Shown one piece after another: positions 21,757 through 30,394 of a stretch of DNA of 64,000 bases. The DNA is taken from the NCBI RefSeq assembly GCF_023705585.1, contig NZ_BOQE01000001.1, positions 2,822,710-2,886,709 of the forward strand, written 5' to 3'. The DNA comes from Collibacillus ludicampi. Lineage in GTDB: Bacteria; Bacillota; Bacilli; Tumebacillales; BOQE01. The stretch's first letter is position 1, and each line of letters opens with the position of its first letter. The position numbers were made by a program, and so were the translations under genes. A model generated the notes under the pieces. The model was given only the letters and a program-made list of their open reading frames with translations. It was not told where the DNA came from and made no database searches.

Positions 21757-22269
21757 ATGAAAATCGGTTATGATGAACTGGAATCAGAGATCGGTTTGAT
21801 TCGCGTGATCGCAGATGAACAAGGAGTGCGGAAAGTGGCGATGTCAGACGAGGAATGGCAGGAATATCACGCAGAACTCGGGGATGTACCGAGGGATCCC
21901 GCGTTATGCAGGGAAGCGATACGCCAACTGGACGAATACTTCAAAGGAAAACGCCGCCAATTTAACCTCTCCTTATCCATTGAAGGGACGGAATTCCGCA
22001 AGCGAGTATGGAAGGCATTGTGCACGATTCCTTACGGTGAGACCCGCAGCTACGCGGAGATCGCGGCAGCAATCGGAAAACCAAAGGCGCCGCGTGCCAT
22101 CGGACAAGCAAACCGCGCGAACCCGTTGCCTATTATCATTCCTTGCCATCGCGTAATTGGAAAGAATGGAGATCTTGTAGGTTACGCGGGAACAAGAACG
22201 GATATCAAAAAGGCTTTGCTGCAATTAGAAGAGCGTGTTCAGAAAGAAGGATATTGGGTCGAACCTTAA
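21757..22269 (+). CDS. ogt: methylated-DNA--[protein]-cysteine S-methyltransferase
   Basis: Suicide repair enzyme for O6-alkylguanine. 170 residues with the active-site PCHRVIGKNGDLVGYAG and the DNA-binding GTEFRKRVWKALCTIPYGETRSYAEIA with the arginine-finger region. ATG 21757 follows AGAGGCAGG. The frame is open upstream to 21652 across the terminator. The stop lies 32 nt before the HAD gene, so the two may be co-transcribed. Confidence 0.93.
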   Translation: MKIGYDELESEIGLIRVIADEQGVRKVAMSDEEWQEYHAELGDVPRDPALCREAIRQLDEYFKGKRRQFNLSLSIEGTEFRKRVWKALCTIPYGETRSYAEIAAAIGKPKAPRAIGQANRANPLPIIIPCHRVIGKNGDLVGYAGTRTDIKKALLQLEERVQKEGYWVEP

Positions 22270-22301
22270 GGAGACACTTATATGGGACAGAGGTGTTATG
22301 T

Positions 22302-23096
22302 TTGATTCGCTTGATCGCCATCGATTTAGATGATACGTTGCTCGGCAACAACCTGACGATCTCCGTGGCCAACCACACGGCTGTTAAGAAAGCGATGGAA
22401 CGTGGAATCCATGTAGTGCTTGCGACCGCACGCGGCTGGTATTCTACCAGCCAGTTTTATCGTAAGCTTCATCTAAATAGTTTCGCTGTATGCGGTTCGG
22501 GAACGAAAATCTATAATCACATGGGGCAATGTGTGAAAACTTGGACCATTCCGCTGGAAACCGCGAAAACGATCCTGAAGATAGCCGAGCAAGAAGACAT
22601 TATGGTGATGTGCAGTGTCCCTGAGAAAAATTATTTTAACTTCGTACGGGAAGATTGGCGTTCACGCATTCGTCCGAAAGTGGATATTGAGGTTCCCGGA
22701 CTTGCGGATCAGTTGAACGAAGCACCGACACAGCTTTTTGTTAAAGGAGAGAGGGAGATCAATCGGTTGCTGGAACTACTCCCGAAAGAAACGCCTGAGT
22801 ATCGTATTCATACGTTGTTATATCGCGACGGGATTCCTGAAATGATGATCATTCATCCGGATGCCAATAAAGCGACAGGACTTTCCTGGGTATGTGAGAA
22901 TCTGGGCGTGAAGCGAGAGGAAGTCATGGCGCTTGGCGATAGTTCAAACGACATACCCATGCTTCGTTTTGCGGGGATCGGTGTGGCCATGGGCTGGGCG
23001 ACAGAACCCGTAAAAGAAGCGGCAGATTTTGTTACAGAAAGAAATGACCTTGATGGGGTAGCCACAGCCATTCATCGCTTTGTTTTCGATTCATGA
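22302..23096 (+). CDS. Cof-type HAD-family hydrolase
   Basis: Haloacid dehalogenase-like phosphatase of the Cof (C2B cap) group. Motif I IAIDLDDTLLGNN (DxD), motif II VLATARGW, and motif III/IV MALGDSSNDIPMLRFAGIGVAMG are present. Substrate is probably a sugar phosphate or flavin nucleotide and cannot be told from the sequence. 264 aa. TTG 22302 is chosen because AGAGGTG lies just upstream and the protein then begins LIRLIAIDLDDT as in homologues. Confidence 0.88.
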   Translation: MIRLIAIDLDDTLLGNNLTISVANHTAVKKAMERGIHVVLATARGWYSTSQFYRKLHLNSFAVCGSGTKIYNHMGQCVKTWTIPLETAKTILKIAEQEDIMVMCSVPEKNYFNFVREDWRSRIRPKVDIEVPGLADQLNEAPTQLFVKGEREINRLLELLPKETPEYRIHTLLYRDGIPEMMIIHPDANKATGLSWVCENLGVKREEVMALGDSSNDIPMLRFAGIGVAMGWATEPVKEAADFVTERNDLDGVATAIHRFVFDS

Positions 23097-23105
23097 TTCA
23101 TGAGC

Positions 23106-23156
23106 GTGCGCCGTACACCTTTAAACAATCTCTTACAAAGGGACGGCGCTTTTTCA
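23106..23156. terminator. bidirectional terminator
   Basis: GCGCCGT (23108-23114) pairs with ACGGCGC (23143-23149). An inner CCTTT/AAAGG pair extends the stem. TTTTT follows on the plus strand. It serves the HAD gene and probably the convergent small lipoprotein. Confidence 0.75.
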
Positions 23157-23171
23157 TATACATCTTCCCTG

Positions 23172-23291
23172 TCAATGAGACGAATGGTGCATCATTTGAG
23201 AATGATCGCCAACACTTGTCATGTTTCCGCCACAGCCGGTGAAAGTCGTTGAGACGACAATCAGTAATGCGGCTAAAAAGATTTTTCTCAT
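23172..23291 (-). CDS. small lipoprotein, 39 aa, His/Met-rich
   Basis: ATG 23291 (minus) with GGGAGG 8 nt before it. The product starts MRKIFLAALLIVVSTTFTGC, a classic signal peptide with lipobox (FTGC, Cys20), leaving a 20-residue mature part with GGNM, DHSQMMHHSSH. The His/Met cluster suggests metal (Cu or Ag) binding, but this is inference only. It is convergent with the HAD gene and divergent from the SLH gene. Confidence 0.65.
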   Translation of the reverse strand: MRKIFLAALLIVVSTTFTGCGGNMTSVGDHSQMMHHSSH

Positions 23292-23452
23292 GCATGTAAC
23301 CTCCCTGGCGGTTGATGGACAAACATCCTCTTTTATCATCCCCAAAAATTCTCGGCAAATCAAGTGGGTTGTCTCTCTTGTCATTTTGTAAAAAATTCAG
23401 TATTCTAAGTCAGGAAACATATGGATTTTCACTTTTGGGAGGTGCTTCATTC

Positions 23453-24343
23453 ATGAAACATTCAACTCTTTTATTGGTTTTCGGAGCGACTGTATTTATG
23501 GTTCAGAACGCTTATGCTAACGGTCAAGCGGACCCTGTGATCTCTCAACAGAAGGAAGTTGTACGGGATGACGTATGGGTGCATCATTATAGCTACATGT
23601 CGGCACAAGAACTTTGTCAATCAGGCATCTGGGATGCAATCACGGGACACGGACCGGATGAAACTATAAAACGAGGGGAATTTGTCGATCTACTTCTCAA
23701 AGTCACAGGTCAGGAACCTCCCGAGGCCCTTTTTAACAAAGAAGAAGAGTTAACACGCGCGGAGGCGGCAAAATGGGTCGCCGAACTCACACAATTGAAT
23801 ACAGGCATTGCCGGTCAATTGAAACCTTCGTTTCAAGATCTGGAAAACGGGGATGCTTACAACGATGCAATCGCATATGTGTATCATACCGGGATCATGG
23901 GAGGAGACGGAACCCGTTTTTATCCCAATCATCGTTTGACCCGCGGGCAGGCGGCAGTCATCCTCGATCATGTGCTCATGCGCATGCCGCAAATGGCGAG
24001 AGAGATTTCCTTTGAGAAGGTAGAACAAGATCTCCCGGCATCTGTGCAGTCACTCATAGAAGCACATAAGAAAGAAGCAGGCATTTACAGCGTTTCGGAA
24101 AGAGGATTCCGTTACGTGGTGGTTACAGCCGGCGAAAAACCGACAGGAGGATATTCGGTTACCATCGATCGTATGTACGAAACAAAACATGCCATCTATG
24201 TTGAGGCAAGTACAAAATCTCCTGAACCGGGCACTTTCGTCCCGATGATCATTACCTACCCTTTCGCTGTTGCAAAAATTAAAGAAACAAACAAACCCGT
24301 ATATTTACTCCGCAATCATGTGATACACCCCATTACGAAGTGA
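23453..24343 (+). CDS. SLH-domain protein with PrcB-like C-terminus
   Basis: Exported surface protein. Signal peptide (MKHSTLLLVFGATVFMVQNAYA), then two S-layer-homology-type repeats (IKRGEFVDLLLKVTG, ELTRAEAAKWVAELTQL; AYVYHTGIMGGDGTRFYPN, LTRGQAAVILDHVLMRM, residues ~50-190) that bind secondary cell-wall polymer. The C-terminal ~80 residues (YVVVTAGEKPTGGYSVTIDR...) match the PrcB C-terminal domain of protease-complex subunits. 296 aa. GGGAGGTG precedes ATG 23453. A terminator follows. Confidence 0.78.
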   Translation: MKHSTLLLVFGATVFMVQNAYANGQADPVISQQKEVVRDDVWVHHYSYMSAQELCQSGIWDAITGHGPDETIKRGEFVDLLLKVTGQEPPEALFNKEEELTRAEAAKWVAELTQLNTGIAGQLKPSFQDLENGDAYNDAIAYVYHTGIMGGDGTRFYPNHRLTRGQAAVILDHVLMRMPQMAREISFEKVEQDLPASVQSLIEAHKKEAGIYSVSERGFRYVVVTAGEKPTGGYSVTIDRMYETKHAIYVEASTKSPEPGTFVPMIITYPFAVAKIKETNKPVYLLRNHVIHPITK

Positions 24344-24353
24344 TGACATATGT

Positions 24354-24388
24354 AGGCCTCCTCCCAGATAAAGAGGCCTTTTTCTTTT
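24354..24388 (+). terminator. terminator after the SLH/PrcB gene
   Basis: AGGCCTC (24354-24360) pairs with GAGGCCT (24373-24379), then TTTTTCTTTT. Confidence 0.82.
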
Positions 24389-24463
24389 GGCCTTCTGCAA
24401 ACTTGTCATTGCAGATTTCAAAGCGTACACACACGAGCCAACCGATTTTCAATGAACAATGAA

Positions 24464-24492
24464 TTGTTTTACCGGTCTACTCTTGCTATATT
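24464..24492 (+). promoter_or_regulatory. sigma-A-type promoter for the phosphoesterase gene
   Basis: TTGTTT (24464-24469), 17-bp spacer, TATATT (24487-24492), 34 nt upstream of the start. Confidence 0.5.
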
Positions 24493-24526
24493 GAATGCAA
24501 ACTGACATGTGGAGGAGAATGGTAAA

Positions 24527-26113
24527 GTGTCTGCGGATAACCGTTTCGTACTGACTATTTTGGAGACGAGCGATGTGCACGGCAATATACTTCCACTCAA
24601 TTACGCGAATAACAAGCCGATGGATGTCGGATTGGCGAAAATAGCGACGCTTCTTCAAAAGGAACGACACAAGAATCCATACATGATCGTGATCGACAAC
24701 GGCGATTTGATACAAGGAACACCGCTCACTTATTACCATGCTCGTATCGATCAACAACCGCATAACCCGATGGTGCTGGTTCTGAACGAACTCGCGTACG
24801 ACGCTGCCGTTTTGGGGAATCATGATTTTAATTATGGACTCGACGTGCTCGGAAAAGCGATTCGAGAATCGAACTTCCCTTGGCTATCCGCCAATGTCGT
24901 CAAAAAAGGAACGGGCGAACCTTTTTTCGGTAAACCGTATCTTGTTAAACATTTCCCCGGTGACCTCAAAGTAGGCGTTCTCGGATTGACGACACAATAT
25001 ATCCCTATTTGGGAACATCCTCGTCATATCGAGGGAATGGATTTTCTTGATGCCGTTGAAGCGGCCAAACGATGGGTCAAGCTCTTGCGTGAGAAAGAAA
25101 GAGTAGATGTAGTGATCGTTTCATACCATGGCGGATTTGAAAGGGATCTTGAAACGGGAGAGCCTATCGAAGAATTGACGGGAGAAAATCAAGCGTATCA
25201 ATTATGCCAAGAAGTAGAAGGCATCGATGTGTTGTTAACCGGCCATCAGCATCGTTCGATAGCAGGGAAATCGATCCATGGAGTTACCGTTGTCCAACCA
25301 AGCAGTCAAGGGAGAATGATTGGAAAGGTAACCGTGGAGTTGCGTAAGCAACCGGACGGCTGGCAAATCGTTAGAAAGGATTCCGAACTTCTTTCCGTCA
25401 AACATGTTGTTCCTGACCCCCATATCGTACACATGGTTCAACCTTATGAAGAAAAGACACAGTTATGGCTTGACAAACCGATCGGTAAAGTACGCGGGGA
25501 TATGCGAATCCATGATCCGATGCTCGTACGTTTGAGAGATCATGCAGTCATCGAATTCTTTAATAAAGTGCAAATGGAATATGCGCATGTGGATATTTCC
25601 GCTACTGCATTATTTGATAATGCGTCCCCGGGATTTTCGGAGAACATTTCGATGCGGGATATCGTCACGAACTACATGTACCCGAACACGTTGAGGGTCA
25701 TTCGTATCAAAGGGAAGGATATCAAGGCCGCTCTGGAAAAATGCGCCTCTTATTTCGCTGCTTATTCGGGTGGTAAAATTGAGATGAATCCCGAGTTCAC
25801 GACACCGAAACCGCAACATTACAACTACGACATGTGGGAAGGAATCGAATATAAAATTAACATTTCCCGTCCGTTAGGGGAACGGGTGGTTCTACTGAAC
25901 TACAAGGGAAAGCCGATCGAAATGGAACAGGAATATGACGTCGTCATGAACAGCTACCGTGCGGGGGGAGGCGGGAATTATCGAATGTTTAAAGGAAAAC
26001 CGATCGTTCGCGATATTCCCGTCGATGTTGTGGAACTCATCGCGGAGTATATCATGGAACGCGGGACGATCGAAGCTACTGTCGATCACAATTGGGAAGT
26101 GATCCATGATTGA
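24527..26113 (+). CDS. 5'-nucleotidase / 2',3'-cyclic phosphodiesterase family protein
   Basis: Two-domain metallophosphoesterase. N-terminal calcineurin-like domain with ILETSDVHGNI (DxH), VIDNGDLIQGTPLTYY, VLGNHDFNYG (GNHD), VDVVIVSYHGG and LLTGHQHR (GHxH), then a 5'-nucleotidase C-terminal domain (from about residue 330) with NSYRAGGGGNY. 528 aa. No signal peptide is seen, although many relatives are exported, so a cytoplasmic role is likely. Start GTG 24527 is preferred (GGAGGAGA 8 nt upstream). GTG 24509 is also open. Confidence 0.87.
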   Translation: MSADNRFVLTILETSDVHGNILPLNYANNKPMDVGLAKIATLLQKERHKNPYMIVIDNGDLIQGTPLTYYHARIDQQPHNPMVLVLNELAYDAAVLGNHDFNYGLDVLGKAIRESNFPWLSANVVKKGTGEPFFGKPYLVKHFPGDLKVGVLGLTTQYIPIWEHPRHIEGMDFLDAVEAAKRWVKLLREKERVDVVIVSYHGGFERDLETGEPIEELTGENQAYQLCQEVEGIDVLLTGHQHRSIAGKSIHGVTVVQPSSQGRMIGKVTVELRKQPDGWQIVRKDSELLSVKHVVPDPHIVHMVQPYEEKTQLWLDKPIGKVRGDMRIHDPMLVRLRDHAVIEFFNKVQMEYAHVDISATALFDNASPGFSENISMRDIVTNYMYPNTLRVIRIKGKDIKAALEKCASYFAAYSGGKIEMNPEFTTPKPQHYNYDMWEGIEYKINISRPLGERVVLLNYKGKPIEMEQEYDVVMNSYRAGGGGNYRMFKGKPIVRDIPVDVVELIAEYIMERGTIEATVDHNWEVIHD

Positions 26114-26210
26114 GTCAGCATTCCTCCCACCCAAAGACACCATTCACTCGTCTGATGGCTCCGTTTGAGGCCCGGGTGACTACAATTTAAAAAGGAGAGG
26201 AGGAAGGTGA

Positions 26211-27275
26211 ATGATACGATTCTTGCTGGTGGCAATGATTCTTGTAATTTTCGTGTTTCGGCAACCTCTGGAACCCCTCGCGAAACAGTCGATCGCTTCC
26301 CTGGAAAATCAATGGATCATGATGCAACAAAACCTGAATGGGAATCAGGGATTTCTCGCATTGGAAGAGAAGATTGTCTCTCTCATGAAAATGTTAGGGT
26401 TGGATCATCTGGATGGAAATTCGTTGAATCAACAATTGGATCAAGTGATGGAAGCAATCGGCCAGCAGGTCGGTGATCAAAGGCTTCTTCACGGCTTGCA
26501 TATCCGCCGCTTGCCGTTCAAAGAAGGGCAGGGGAATCATGTTACGGCCGGGTCGGAATCGATTCAAGTTTCATCCGGGGATCCCGGTGTTTCCCAAAAA
26601 GAGGTACAAACGGCTGCTCACATGATCCAAACCATCTCCCTTCCTATTTTGAGGGAAAATGTATCAGCGCCTGTTCAACCGTCCCACGTTGTGCTTTTTT
26701 CTTCGAAAGCGGCTTATGCAAAAGCATTGGAAGACGCGGGCATTCAAAACGATTTGGTGAAACACATCGTCGAAAAGACAGGGGGAATCACCGTTGGTTC
26801 CGATGTCTGGATTCCGCTTTACGCGTTGCAATCCAACGGCGATCTCGCCAATGTCTTAACACATGAGCTCACACACGTGGTTCTCAATCAAAAAGGGATC
26901 GGCGATCATATTCCCGATTGGTTGAATGAAGGGATCGCTTGGCATGATGGAATGCTCGCTCTGCAGAACATTCAACCTCGTACCGCAAAACAGGAAACTG
27001 CACTTATGAACAGACAGATTCGACTCGTTGCACAACAAGGTGAACTGTTGCCGTTAACCGTTGACGAGCAAGGAATCCTGCAAGCCCATTATAACGTGGA
27101 ATGGGAGGACTTCCTCGCAGTTGAGAATCTGATTCAACAAGGGGGAATTGAAAAATTTCGCGCGTTTCTCGAAGATACCGTCAAGGATGGTGTTGACCAG
27201 AGTTTTTTAAATCAGTATCAGATGTCGATCAAAACATACGAGAATCAGTTTTATCAGACATTGAACAAAGGATAA
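26211..27275 (+). CDS. membrane-anchored HELTH zinc metalloprotease (peptidase MA-like)
   Basis: 354 residues with an N-terminal membrane segment (MIRFLLVAMILVIFVF), a long polar stretch, and a C-terminal gluzincin-like domain: NVLTHELTHVVLNQKG (HExxH, about residue 222) and PDWLNEGIAWHDGM, where the Glu in NEG is the likely third zinc ligand. This is the arrangement of the peptidase MA superfamily. Substrate unknown. GAGGAGGAAGG precedes ATG 26211. The 3' end overlaps the convergent permease by 22 nt. Confidence 0.72.
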   Translation: MIRFLLVAMILVIFVFRQPLEPLAKQSIASLENQWIMMQQNLNGNQGFLALEEKIVSLMKMLGLDHLDGNSLNQQLDQVMEAIGQQVGDQRLLHGLHIRRLPFKEGQGNHVTAGSESIQVSSGDPGVSQKEVQTAAHMIQTISLPILRENVSAPVQPSHVVLFSSKAAYAKALEDAGIQNDLVKHIVEKTGGITVGSDVWIPLYALQSNGDLANVLTHELTHVVLNQKGIGDHIPDWLNEGIAWHDGMLALQNIQPRTAKQETALMNRQIRLVAQQGELLPLTVDEQGILQAHYNVEWEDFLAVENLIQQGGIEKFRAFLEDTVKDGVDQSFLNQYQMSIKTYENQFYQTLNKG

Positions 27276-28768
27276 ATGATCATTTCGAGTACGATGACCA
27301 ACAGGGAACTGACAGCGATGAGAGAGACATTGCGTAAGATTTTGTTTTCTTCTGTACGAATCTCGCAAACGGTGGCCCCCAATAACACGCGTGAAGGAGA
27401 AGCCATTGTCATGTGAGAAGCGCTGGTGCATTGTGCTGCCGCCAATAATTGCGGAGACATGCCCAATTGGTGCGCCGCTTCGATCTGCAATTGAATAAAC
27501 ATTGCGTTTGCTCCCGTGTTGCTACCGGTAAGCAATCCGCCCAATCCGCCGATCAACGGCGAGAACAATATGAATGCGGGGCCTAAGGTTGACGCAGCCG
27601 CATGGGCAAGTATCGCATTCATTCCGGATGAAGACATGATATCTGACATGGCAACGAAGCTGATCGTTGACAAGGTCACAGGAATCCACTGTTTGCATGT
27701 GGACTGCCATGACTTTTTTATGACATCAATGCGCATGCGAAAGAGGCAGATTGTAAACAAAGAGGTAAGCAACAAAGCAAAGCCGGGCGAATACAACAAG
27801 GGCAAAGAAAATGAGTACCGTGGCAGATCGATCTTCAGGGATGATTGAAACATCTGTTCAACACCGGGGAGCAAACGCGTGATAAATAGAAACCCTGTCA
27901 AGAACAAGTAAGGACTCATCGCCTTGATGATGCTCATTTCACTTTCAGCTTCTGAACACGATACTTGGGAAAAAACATGTCCGTTCCCCGCTTTTCGTTT
28001 TGCTGAAATGCGGATCCATAAAAATTCTGTTCCGATCGCTGCCATAGATGCCAAGACTCCCGCGAGTTCGACACTCACATATTTGCTGAATAACCATATG
28101 GAAGCCGCCAATATCCCTGTAATGACACTCAATTCTCCCCACCTTTGTGCAAGACCTTTCCAGCCAGCCGCTATGAGGACAGAGGCGAAAGCGAATAAGT
28201 AGAATGTGGGAACACTCATGAGCGCAATCTCCGATCCCAATGTCTGAAGTGGAATCTTCCCCAGATTGGCACCGATGACTGTTCCGGTTGCCAGTGCCCC
28301 CCAAGGAACGGCACTTAAACTGACCAGTGATAAGAATGCGGCTTTATAACGAGGAAACCCGAGTGCGATCAAGATCGGTGCGATCACAATGATTGCGATA
28401 CCGAACCCACTGGATGATTCTACCAAAGGGGAGAAAGCAACCACCAGGAGAATCACTTGGCGGACAGGATCATCTGTCGCATGAGATATGAAAGAAGCGA
28501 TCGTACGAATCAATCCGGCTTCGTTCATCAGATGAAAGAGTAGGATGCCAAAAAACAACACGTACGCGACTACGGAAGAAATGAGGATTCCATGAATACT
28601 GGAATCGAAAATCTCCACCGTTCTCAAATGAAATGTCGGCACGAAAATCGCAAGTAAAACGGCAGTTCCGTACGCAGCGAATCCCGAGCGCACAGAAGAC
28701 TGTTTAAAGACAAAAAGCATCAGGAAGATCATAAGAAATGGAAGGAAAGCGATACCGATTTCCCGCAT
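27254..28768 (-). CDS. L-lactate/glycolate permease (LctP family)
   Basis: Polytopic 504-residue transporter with about 13 hydrophobic segments. Family features are SSGFGIAIIVIAPILIALGFP, SAVPWGALATGTVIGANLG, IGGLGGLLTGSNTGANAMFIQLQ and SHMTMASPSRVLLGA, the ion/lactate LctP pattern. Substrate (lactate or glycolate) is inferred from the family. It is divergent from an XRE-cupin regulator, which most likely controls it. Rev-strand GAGGAG precedes ATG 28768. Confidence 0.87.
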   Translation of the reverse strand: MREIGIAFLPFLMIFLMLFVFKQSSVRSGFAAYGTAVLLAIFVPTFHLRTVEIFDSSIHGILISSVVAYVLFFGILLFHLMNEAGLIRTIASFISHATDDPVRQVILLVVAFSPLVESSSGFGIAIIVIAPILIALGFPRYKAAFLSLVSLSAVPWGALATGTVIGANLGKIPLQTLGSEIALMSVPTFYLFAFASVLIAAGWKGLAQRWGELSVITGILAASIWLFSKYVSVELAGVLASMAAIGTEFLWIRISAKRKAGNGHVFSQVSCSEAESEMSIIKAMSPYLFLTGFLFITRLLPGVEQMFQSSLKIDLPRYSFSLPLLYSPGFALLLTSLFTICLFRMRIDVIKKSWQSTCKQWIPVTLSTISFVAMSDIMSSSGMNAILAHAAASTLGPAFILFSPLIGGLGGLLTGSNTGANAMFIQLQIEAAHQLGMSPQLLAAAQCTSASHMTMASPSRVLLGATVCEIRTEENKILRNVSLIAVSSLLVIVLEMIIYPLFNV

Positions 28769-28810
28769 GAAGGATCAACTCCTCAGAGTTAGGATTTTGT
28801 CTAGGAATAT

Positions 28811-28880
28811 ACTATAATGGATTTATGTTCATCATAGTACCATACTGATGAATCGTCAATCATTTTTCCACTATAGTGGA
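28811..28880. promoter_or_regulatory. divergent promoter/operator region, permease and XRE-cupin genes
   Basis: A perfect 14-bp palindrome TCCACTATAGTGGA lies at 28867-28880. A related imperfect copy, ACTATAATGG, lies at 28811-28820. Between them, on the minus strand, TTGACG (28859-28854) and TATGAT (28836-28831) with a 17-bp spacer form a permease promoter. The palindrome sits 24 nt ahead of the regulator start, as expected for autoregulation. Confidence 0.6.
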
Positions 28881-28903
28881 CAAACGGTAAAGGGGTTTTA
28901 TGA

Positions 28904-29449
28904 GTGAGTTTCGGTCTTAATGTAAAAAAAGCCAGAAAAGCGATGGGACTCTCGTTGCAAGAACTTTCGAAGCGTTCGGGAGTCAGCCGTTCGATGTTAT
29001 CACAGATTGAACGGGAAGAAAAAAACCCGACCATTCAAGTTGCGTGTCAGATAGCAGAAGGTTTGGACATGACACTGTCACAGCTACTGGGAGAAGAAGA
29101 AAAACAAGAAGTGATCGTCATTCGCAAGGAGCAGAGGCTCGTCTTTCGTGATGAACGATCCGGTTTTGAACGTTATCTTTTATCTCCGTCATTTCCTTCG
29201 AGGGGGATTGAGTTCATTTTAAATATGATTCCTCCAGGGAAAGAATCGGGAATTTTTCCTCCACATAAAAAAGGTGTGAAAGAATATGTAACGGTCTTAA
29301 GAGGACAGTTGCAGGTTGTGTTAGGGGAGACGAGCTATGAGTTGCACGAAGGGGACTCTATGTATTTTGAAGTGCATGTGGAGCATCGCTTTATCAACTG
29401 TGGAGACGGAGAATGTCGTTATTACCTTGTGATTGATTCGCGTGGTTAA
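28904..29449 (+). CDS. XRE-family regulator with cupin domain
   Basis: 181 residues: an N-terminal HTH_3 domain (NVKKARKAMGLSLQELSKRS, VSRSMLSQIEREEKNPTIQV, residues ~5-60) and a C-terminal cupin domain (VKEYVTVLRGQLQVVLGETS, ELHEGDSMYFEVHVEHRFIN, residues ~105-175) that probably senses a small metabolite. The divergent LctP-type permease is the obvious target. GTG 28904 follows AAAGGGG. An ATG four bases earlier is out of frame and stops after six codons. Confidence 0.87.
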   Translation: MSFGLNVKKARKAMGLSLQELSKRSGVSRSMLSQIEREEKNPTIQVACQIAEGLDMTLSQLLGEEEKQEVIVIRKEQRLVFRDERSGFERYLLSPSFPSRGIEFILNMIPPGKESGIFPPHKKGVKEYVTVLRGQLQVVLGETSYELHEGDSMYFEVHVEHRFINCGDGECRYYLVIDSRG

Positions 29450-29550
29450 TTCGGAATCCACTTTGAGAGAGAACCACTTTTCACCTATGTGAACGAGTCT
29501 GTGAACTATCGTTGATCGACTTTGAAATTGGTGTTCGGATGGGGGTATCT

Positions 29551-29642
29551 CTTGTGCTTATGTGAGAAGAAGGTCGTCCCGCATCGGAATTCTAAACCGA
29601 GGTTCGGAACGACCTTCCGCTCATCTCTTATTGTAAAGCGAG
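29551..29642. repeat. fold-back repeat, divergent single-unit copy
   Basis: Imperfect inverted repeat in the 316-bp gap between convergent genes. The left arm holds TTGTGCTTATG and GAAGGTCGTCCCGCAT. The right arm holds CGGAACGACCTTCCGCTCAT and GTAAAGCGAG. AAGGTCGTCCCG and CGGAACGACCTT pair with one mismatch. The left arm matches the unit of the 47.4-kb copy (GCGCTTATG..GAAGGTCGTCTCGCATGGAATT), and the right arm matches its outer right part (CGGAACGACCTTCCACTCA). The rest of the gap shows nothing else. Confidence 0.6.
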
Positions 29643-29765
29643 ACATCACACTTAAAAGCTGGTTTTTCTTCTTGTGTGACGTTTACAACCGCTTCATCGA
29701 TGGTATATCCCAAGAAACCATTCATCTTCCGATGACGAAAGCTATGGTATGGGAAACAATGCAAC

Positions 29766-30392
29766 CTACGCTTTTCTCCGGAATAAGCTGATCAGGGAAA
29801 GCAGGATGGCAACGCCGGAGAGTACATACGACCATGTGTTGCTACCAGAGGTCGAGACGTTTTTCTCGGGTGCCGGTTCTGTCTTTGCATCCGTTGGACT
29901 CTTCTCATCGTGTCCGTCCCCTTCAGCGGTGCCTTGTTTAATGGTTGTCACAGAAGCAGGGGTTTTTGAGCTCGGATCTCCCGTCCATTCCACAACAGAG
30001 CCATCCGCATATGTCTGATAGGCTTTCCATGCGATCTGGCCAGGTTGTTTCGGATTCGCTGCGACAAACGGGAATTCCATGAATTCGTGTGGTTTGATCC
30101 CGCCAGCCGTAGCCGTCCATGTGATCGCTTTGATGCGTCCGTCCGCATCTTTCTCGAACGTATAGTTCCATCCGGGGACGGGCTCTACAGAACTGACTTT
30201 AATGTCTGCCGGGAACTCGACACGCACTTTCGTGGTGTTCACATCTTTTTCAACAGGGACTCTGACGGTGTATTTTTCGTATGCAGAGGTGGTCGATTCT
30301 TTCGGCCAGACGGTCACGTGCGCGCTTGCAGTGCCCGCACATGCGATCAATGTCCCTGCCACGATGAGTGTTTTCAAACCGTTCATCTTCAT
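29766..30392 (-). CDS. ycnI: YcnI-type copper-binding membrane protein
   Basis: Extracytoplasmic Cu(II)-binding protein. Signal peptide ends TASA, giving a mature N-terminus HVTVWPKES, with His1 and a Trp as in the YcnI mono-histidine brace. A DUF1775 domain (YTVRVPVEKDVNTTKVRVEF, PVPGWNYTFEKDADGRI, residues ~30-150) is followed by an acidic linker and a C-terminal anchor (WSYVLSGVAILLSLISLFRRKA). 208 aa. The start is 2 nt after the copCD stop, so translation is coupled. GGAGGAG precedes ATG 30392. Confidence 0.9.
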   Translation of the reverse strand: MKMNGLKTLIVAGTLIACAGTASAHVTVWPKESTTSAYEKYTVRVPVEKDVNTTKVRVEFPADIKVSSVEPVPGWNYTFEKDADGRIKAITWTATAGGIKPHEFMEFPFVAANPKQPGQIAWKAYQTYADGSVVEWTGDPSSKTPASVTTIKQGTAEGDGHDEKSPTDAKTEPAPEKNVSTSGSNTWSYVLSGVAILLSLISLFRRKA

Positions 30393-30394
30393 GG

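Noticed and set aside
29522-29791. 89-codon plus-strand frame after the XRE-cupin gene
   Set aside because: Runs through the repeat and into the antisense of ycnI, with no ribosome site.
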